Assembly: GCA_050014895.1 (NCBI GenBank)
Contig: JBEKCL010000134.1
Location: 1 to 9,752 of the forward strand
DNA from: JAFGLP01 sp050014895
GTDB taxonomy: Bacteria; Chloroflexota; Dehalococcoidia; GIF9; UBA5629
Reading direction: 5' to 3'
Length of the DNA: 9,752 nucleotides
The notes beneath the pieces were generated by a model. The model saw only the letters and a program-made list of their open reading frames with translations. It did no database searches and was not told where the DNA came from. The position numbers were made by a program, and so were the translations under genes. Of this stretch, positions 6,353-9,752 are shown in pieces (positions within the stretch are counted from its first letter, which is position 1; each line of letters opens with the position of its first letter).

Positions 6353-6412
6353 TCCGGAGTATGAGTCTGGCAGAATTTCGAGATTTGCAGCCTTAAATAG
6401 ACGTATTCCGGA
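6353..6412 (+). promoter_or_regulatory. Leader hairpin upstream of ilvC
   Basis: TCCGGAGTATG (6353-6363) can pair with CGTATTCCGGA (6402-6412) over 11 positions, including two G-U pairs, with a loop of 38 bases. It ends about 130 bases before the ilvC start. No T-box sequence or run of Leu/Ile/Val codons is visible, so a classic attenuator is not supported. It may be a terminator for upstream transcription (tail TTTACCTTCTT) or a structured leader. Confidence 0.3.
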
Positions 6413-6541
6413 TTTACCTTCTTCTAAGACTGTTGTCTTTGTAGGACTAACTTACGAAGTAGTACAATTGTTGGCAGCAGGTCAAGGACAGCGAGTCCGC
6501 TTTAAATACTTTTTGATATTTGAAAATAAGGAGGAAATACT

Positions 6542-7642
6542 TTGGCTAAAATTGATTTTGGTGGTACTAAAGAAGAAGTTGTCATGCGGAAAGAGTTCCC
6601 GATGGAGAAGGCCCTTAAGGTACTGAAAAAGGAGACCATCGCTGTAATTGGTTATGGAGTACAGGGACCCGGACAGTCATTAAATCTGAGAGACAATGGC
6701 TTTAATGTTATCATAGGGCAGTCCAAGCAATTCAAGGAAGACTGGAACAGGGCTATCAAAGATGGTTGGATACCCGGAAAAACATTATTTGAGATAGACG
6801 AAGCAGTTAAAAGGGGAACCATTATTGAATTTTTGGTTTCGGATGCTGCCCAGAGATCAGTGTGGCCACAGCTTAAAAAGAACCTGAAAAAGGGAGATGC
6901 CCTGTATTTTTCTCATGGCTTCTCAATAGTCTATAAAGACCAGACTCAAGTTATCCCTCCAAAAAATGTTGATGTAATCATGGTCGCCCCCAAAGGTTCC
7001 GGGACTTCCCTGCGCCGCAACTTCCTTTCCGGAGAAGGTATCAATGCCAGTTTTGCAGTCTTTCAGGATGCTACCGGTAAAGCGCGGGAGCGTTGCATTG
7101 CCACGGGAATCGGGATCGGTGCCGGTTACCTGTTCCCCACGACTTTTGAAAATGAAGTTTTCAGCGACCTTGTCGGTGAGAGGGGTGTGCTGATGGGAGC
7201 ATTGGCCGGTATCATGGAAGCACAGTATGATACCCTGAGAAAACATGGCCATAGCCCCAGCGAAGCCTTTAACGAGACTGTAGAAGAATTAACAGAGAGC
7301 CTTATTCGTCTGGTATCTGAAAACGGTATGGACTGGATGTATTCTAACTGTTCTGCGACTGCTCAACGTGGCGCCCTGGATTGGAAACCGAAGTTCAAGA
7401 AGGCAGTAATGCCGGTTTTCAAGGAGCTCTACGAGAGGGTTGCTTCAGGTGCGGAAACCAAACGGGTAATTTCATCTTGCGGTAAACCCACCTATAAAGT
7501 GCAATTAGGTAAGGAACTGGCCAGGATGGGCAACTCCGAAATGTGGCAGGCCGGAAAGGCCACCAGGGATTTACGTCCCAGAGAGAAGGCCAAAACCGGT
7601 TCAAGTACTGCTAAGGGTATATCAGGTAGGAAATCCAACTAG
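6542..7642 (+). CDS. ilvC: Ketol-acid reductoisomerase, eukaryote-like subtype
   Basis: Converts acetolactate or acetohydroxybutyrate with NADPH and Mg2+ to the dihydroxy acids of valine, leucine and isoleucine synthesis. 366 residues. It starts at TTG 6542 with AAGGAGG at 6528-6534, seven bases away, which decides the start. The Rossmann motif is GYGVQG (37-42), followed by NLRDNG (48-53). Active-site residues are all present: H125 (FSHGF), K151 (VAPKG), D209 and E213 (SDLVGER), E245 and E249 (NETVEE), S271 (CSATAQRG). The wording (DGWIPGK, LVSDAAQ, VAPKGSG, GHSPSEAFNETVEE, MEIW-like SEMWQAGK) follows the yeast Ilv5 type rather than the usual bacterial class I, judged from memory. The tail beyond 345 is Lys/Ser-rich and unconserved. 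No other branched-chain genes adjoin it; repeats flank it. Confidence 0.93.
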   Translation: MAKIDFGGTKEEVVMRKEFPMEKALKVLKKETIAVIGYGVQGPGQSLNLRDNGFNVIIGQSKQFKEDWNRAIKDGWIPGKTLFEIDEAVKRGTIIEFLVSDAAQRSVWPQLKKNLKKGDALYFSHGFSIVYKDQTQVIPPKNVDVIMVAPKGSGTSLRRNFLSGEGINASFAVFQDATGKARERCIATGIGIGAGYLFPTTFENEVFSDLVGERGVLMGALAGIMEAQYDTLRKHGHSPSEAFNETVEELTESLIRLVSENGMDWMYSNCSATAQRGALDWKPKFKKAVMPVFKELYERVASGAETKRVISSCGKPTYKVQLGKELARMGNSEMWQAGKATRDLRPREKAKTGSSTAKGISGRKSN

Positions 7643-7667
7643 CGGCTTTAAAACGACTTATTAATTT

Positions 7668-7700
7668 AAAAAGGGTGTAGTTCGGCTCCATCCTTTTTGT
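7668..7700 (+). terminator. Intrinsic terminator of ilvC
   Basis: AAAAAGGGTGTAG (7668-7680), loop TTCGG, then CTCCATCCTTTTT (7686-7698). Twelve of thirteen positions pair, one of them G-U, and the hairpin ends in five T residues. It starts 25 bases after the ilvC stop. Confidence 0.85.
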
Positions 7701-7706
7701 AATCTA

Positions 7707-7778
7707 ATGGGCCATAGGATAGGCAAAAAGATTATGTTCTTGAAGGATGATGTGGCAAAGTGGATAAAGGAACACTAG
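7707..7778 (+). pseudogene. Remnant of an excisionase/HTH_17-type DNA-binding protein (C-terminus)
   Basis: The frame from ATG 7707 to TAG 7776-7778 reads MGHRIGKKIMFLKDDVAKWIKEH. This matches the last third of the MerR-like excisionase domain, where the usual text is a basic IGRR wing followed by F-x-K-E-D-L-x-x-W-L. The helix-turn-helix part that should precede it is missing; its place is taken by the ilvC terminator, and a stop closes the frame at 7662. No ribosome binding site is seen. I read it as the end of a truncated excisionase or toxin-antitoxin-type regulator, a trace of a past mobile element. It could also be chance, since it is only 23 residues, but the pattern match is specific. 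Confidence 0.5.
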
Positions 7779-7832
7779 AGCGTCTATATTGCCAATTTCC
7801 TCGTTAATAACAACGATTCTAAAAACGCACTC

Positions 7833-7930
7833 TATCCCTATGCCCAATCCATCGCAACTTTTAATCTGTCCTTAGATTCCCCATTAATAAACGGCATATC
7901 TCAGTAAAAAGAACCAATCCTTAAACCAAC
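7833..7930 (+). repeat. Dispersed repeat, copy 2 (downstream of ilvC)
   Basis: TGCCCAATCCATCGCAA (7841-7857) and ACGGCATATCTCAGTAAAAAGAACCAA (from 7891), same order, orientation and spacing as the copy at 6196-6290. The 33 bases between the blocks are only about half identical. A third, partial trace (AAGAAAAAAGAACCA then TAAACCATCC) is at 8854-8882. Confidence 0.65.
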
Positions 7931-7949
7931 CCATCTACTATCTCTAACA

Positions 7950-8020
7950 ATATCATAACTATTTAACATCTCGTACCTAGATTATATTACTTCTGCATGT
8001 TCATACTGTTAGTATAAATA
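7950..8020 (+). promoter_or_regulatory. Shared regulatory block, copy 1
   Basis: From ATATCATAACTATTTAACAT to CTGTTAGTATAAATA, 71 bases that match 8925-8996 at about 86 percent with one gap. ATACT-GTT-AGTAT near the end is a small palindrome and GTTAGTATAAATA resembles a -10 region. The block ends 11 bases before the small frame at 8031 and about 143 bases before the FN3 protein start. Confidence 0.5.
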
Positions 8021-8030
8021 AGGCGGCAAA

Positions 8031-8150
8031 ATGGGAAAATTAGATTCAGCGACTGGCAAATTAGAGGGGTACATCAATTGGTATACCCTTAGCCTGGAGC
8101 ACTCTATATTGTCCCTATGGTCGCTGAGAACGGTTATGCGTTTTGAATAA
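8031..8150 (+). CDS. Possible 39-residue leader ORF
   Basis: ATG at 8031 with AGGCGG (8021-8026) just upstream, stop TAA at 8148-8150. The product, MGKLDSATGKLEGYINWYTL and on to MRFE, has no motif, signal or family that I recognise. It is noted because it begins right after the shared regulatory block, where the equivalent position in the second copy is close to the start of a real gene, and because it ends 13 bases before the FN3 gene. It may be a translated upstream frame, a worn remnant of an older gene, or chance. Confidence 0.25.
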   Translation: MGKLDSATGKLEGYINWYTLSLEHSILSLWSLRTVMRFE

Positions 8151-8163
8151 AGAGGTGATTAAC

Positions 8164-8628
8164 ATGAAAGTAGAATTTAGTTCAATGTGGAGAGTCGCCA
8201 TGGCCCTGATGCTGGCGTTGAGCTTCGGCTTGATAATGTCAGTGCCTGTAGTAGCAACTGACCAGAAATACACATTACCTAACTCATCGGACAGTACGGC
8301 CACTACTATTTCCGACATCAGAATAAGGAATGTAACTTACCTGAGTGCAACGGTCAGCTGGGTTACAGCCGGACTCGACCCCAGCCGGGTGGAATATTCC
8401 ACAGACCTGTCATATCGGAGCTCCACACCGGCTGAGACGGGTGACGTGCACACCGTTATATTGGACAACCTGGATAACAATAAATCTTATCATTTCAGGA
8501 TTACGACAACGGACTCCGCCGGTAATGTCTCCACTTCTCCGGACGCGACGTTTGTCACAGCCACGGCCCCCCGTATGCAGGGCGTCTCACCATACGGACA
8601 TTCTCATTGCGCCTGCCGCCACCAGTAA
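8164..8628 (+). CDS. Secreted single-FN3-domain protein
   Basis: A 154-residue protein. ATG 8164 is preferred over the in-frame TTG at 8143 because AGAGGTGATT stands four bases upstream and a signal peptide begins right there: MKVEFSSMWR, a hydrophobic core to about 27, and likely cleavage near VVA at 31. A Ser/Thr-rich linker leads to one fibronectin type III-like domain at about 49-134, with the usual marks ATVSWVT, VEYSTDLSY, VILDNLDNNKSYHFRITTTDSAGN and DATFVTAT. The last 20 residues (MQGVSPYGHSHCACRHQ) are Cys/His-containing and look unlike an FN3 boundary. Homologs often have more domains, so a frameshift or truncation is possible. It probably acts outside the cell in binding, target unknown. 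It shares an upstream block with the next gene. Confidence 0.75.
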   Translation: MKVEFSSMWRVAMALMLALSFGLIMSVPVVATDQKYTLPNSSDSTATTISDIRIRNVTYLSATVSWVTAGLDPSRVEYSTDLSYRSSTPAETGDVHTVILDNLDNNKSYHFRITTTDSAGNVSTSPDATFVTATAPRMQGVSPYGHSHCACRHQ

Positions 8629-8701
8629 AATAATTCGTTTACTATAAGTTGATATGTAATTTCAGGTTGCCGTCTCGGGCCTATGCCAGTATGTTACTTA
8701 T

Positions 8702-8727
8702 CTTTCGGGGGCAATTGCCTCCGAAGG
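8702..8727. terminator. Palindromic hairpin after the FN3 gene
   Basis: CTTTCGGGGGCAA then TTGCCTCCGAAGG pair almost throughout, with G-U pairs, around the core GGCAATTGCC. It lies 73 bases after the FN3 stop. The downstream CCTTATTTACC is a poor U-tract, so the terminator role is uncertain. The core is shared with the palindrome at 2951-2970. Confidence 0.35.
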
Positions 8728-8924
8728 CCTTATTTACCTGGCCTCACAATTTGCGTCAGATTTGCGAATTCTAGGGCTTTGATAACTTGATGCGCCCATT
8801 TACCTTCAGAGATACTTTTCTTACAAGTTTTGCCTTTCATAGCAAGGCTAATTAAGAAAAAAGAACCAGATAATAAACCATCCGATCTCCTATTTCTTCA
8901 ATTTATCCACCGCTGACGCCAGGG

Positions 8925-8996
8925 ATATCATAACTATTTAACATATCGTGCCTGGATTCTATTACTTATACAAGTCCCTACTGTTAGTATTAAATA
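8925..8996 (+). promoter_or_regulatory. Shared regulatory block, copy 2 (ice-binding-family gene)
   Basis: Matches 7950-8020 over its full length. Here the block ends 22 bases before the ATG, with CTGTTAGTATTAAATA as a plausible -10 region. A local inverted repeat, CCAGG-GATAT and ATATC-GTG-CCTGG (about 8919-8954), is present only in this copy. Confidence 0.55.
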
Positions 8997-9018
8997 AATA
9001 TTAATTTGGAGGCTTTAA

Positions 9019-9752
9019 ATGAGAAATTGGAACATTCACTTACCCGCGATAGCTATAATTATGCTACTTGCCGTCACACTGGTGTCAGCCGTCCCTGCTT
9101 ATGCTGCTCCCCAGAAGGTGGCTCAGGCGGTAGTACCGCTTGGATCGGCCGGCGATTTCGCGATTCTGGCAAAATCAGGAATCTCAACCACTGGAACCAC
9201 CTCAATTATTGGGAATATTGGAGTGAGTCCAATTGCCGCCACGGCCATAACTGGATTTGGGTTAATAATGGATTCCTCAAATCAATTTTCAACATCATCC
9301 AAGGTTACAGGAAAGGTATATGCAGCCAACTATGCCGTTCCTACACCGGTTAAAATGACCACGGCTGTAAGCGACATGCAAATCGCATACACTAATGCAG
9401 CTGGGAGGACATTGCCCGATTTTACTGAACTGGGTGCCGGAAATATTGGCGGGATGACACTCACTCCTGGACTCTATAAATGGGGTACAGGGGTTATCAT
9501 ACCCACTGACGTCACTCTCTCGGGCGGCAACAATGATGTCTGGATCTTCCAGATAGCGCAGACTCTTGCCGTGAGCAACGGTGTCCATATTAATCTGAGC
9601 GGCGGTGCACAGGCCCAGAACATATTCTGGCAGGTCGCTGGCCAAACGACCCTTGGCACGACGTCTGTCTTCAACGGAAATATCTTGGGGAAAACTGCGA
9701 TTGTGTTGAACACTGGTGCAAAGCTGAACGGCAGAGCGCTGGCACAGACTGC
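9019..9752 (+). CDS. DUF3494 ice-binding-family secreted protein (3' partial)
   Basis: 244 codons are visible and the gene runs off the window. ATG 9019 has GGAGG at 9008-9012, six bases away. Residues 1-29 are a signal peptide (hydrophobic IAIIMLLAVTLVSA, likely cut after AYA). From 41 the text follows the DUF3494/ice-binding beta-solenoid family: LGSAGDFAILAKSGIS, IIGNIGVSP, AITGF, a helix segment TTAVSDMQIAYTNAAGR, then GGMTLTPGLYKWGTGV, VTLSGGNNDVWIFQIA, NIFWQVAG, TTSVFNGNILGKTAI and LNGRALAQT, which is near the usual domain end. Family members bind ice or recrystallising water, and some serve as surface adhesins; many occur in organisms not known to live in ice, so activity is not proven. 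More domains or an anchor may follow outside the window. Confidence 0.92.
   Translation, partial: MRNWNIHLPAIAIIMLLAVTLVSAVPAYAAPQKVAQAVVPLGSAGDFAILAKSGISTTGTTSIIGNIGVSPIAATAITGFGLIMDSSNQFSTSSKVTGKVYAANYAVPTPVKMTTAVSDMQIAYTNAAGRTLPDFTELGAGNIGGMTLTPGLYKWGTGVIIPTDVTLSGGNNDVWIFQIAQTLAVSNGVHINLSGGAQAQNIFWQVAGQTTLGTTSVFNGNILGKTAIVLNTGAKLNGRALAQT

Noticed and set aside
6361..6396. An 11-codon frame with GGAGT upstream, as a possible ilvC leader peptide.
   Set aside because: Its codons (MSLAEFRDLQP) are not enriched for Leu, Ile or Val, so it does not look like an attenuation peptide.
8571..8597. Inverted repeat CCGTATG / CATACGG near the 3' end of the FN3 gene.
   Set aside because: It is in the coding region with no U-tract after it; a 7-bp stem can occur by chance.
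1..9752. CRISPR arrays, rRNA, complete tRNA genes, known riboswitch classes or intact transposases.
   Set aside because: No regularly spaced repeats, rRNA signatures, full cloverleaf, T-box or transposase motifs could be seen on reading both strands.

Overview
The window looks bacterial and most resembles a Chloroflexota (Dehalococcoidia-like) chromosome. Genes have Shine-Dalgarno sites (AGGAGG, GGAGG, AGAGGTG), several end at intrinsic-type hairpins, and archaellin-like pilins sit beside secreted FN3 and DUF3494 proteins. The lineage is my inference from family content; no rRNA or marker gene is present to settle it.

Layout. Positions 1-723 hold two paralogous minus-strand genes for small exported, probably lipid-anchored proteins; the first is cut by the window edge. 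They share promoter-proximal sequence. Positions 975-1139 hold a 54-residue Cys/His-rich protein, followed at a distance by a terminator. Positions 1378-2121 encode a SplB-like radical SAM protein. Positions 2158-4217 are a tandem duplication of about 880 bp that carries both leader and gene. It yields two archaellin/type IV pilin-like proteins, the second with its C-terminal beta domain repeated after a Gly-rich linker. Then come an ECF S-component-like membrane protein (4267-4830), a crotonase-fold protein lacking both hydratase glutamates (5049-5900) and a GIY-YIG protein (5935-6186).

From 6196 on, gene density falls and repeated non-coding blocks appear. A repeat of about 95 bp lies on either side of a TTG-started ketol-acid reductoisomerase gene (6542-7642, eukaryote-like subtype) and a remnant of an excisionase-type HTH protein (7707-7778). 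A 72-bp block is shared upstream of two secreted-protein genes: a small FN3 protein (8164-8628) and a DUF3494 ice-binding-family protein (9019 to the window end, partial).

How the genes relate. Much of the window is about the cell surface: two exported Gln/Tyr-rich proteins, two archaellin-like pilins, an FN3 protein and a DUF3494 protein. The shared 72-bp block suggests the last two are co-regulated. The metabolic genes look like single genes rather than a pathway operon. The most unusual features are the duplicated archaellin locus with its domain-doubled second copy, and the repeat-flanked ilvC segment.
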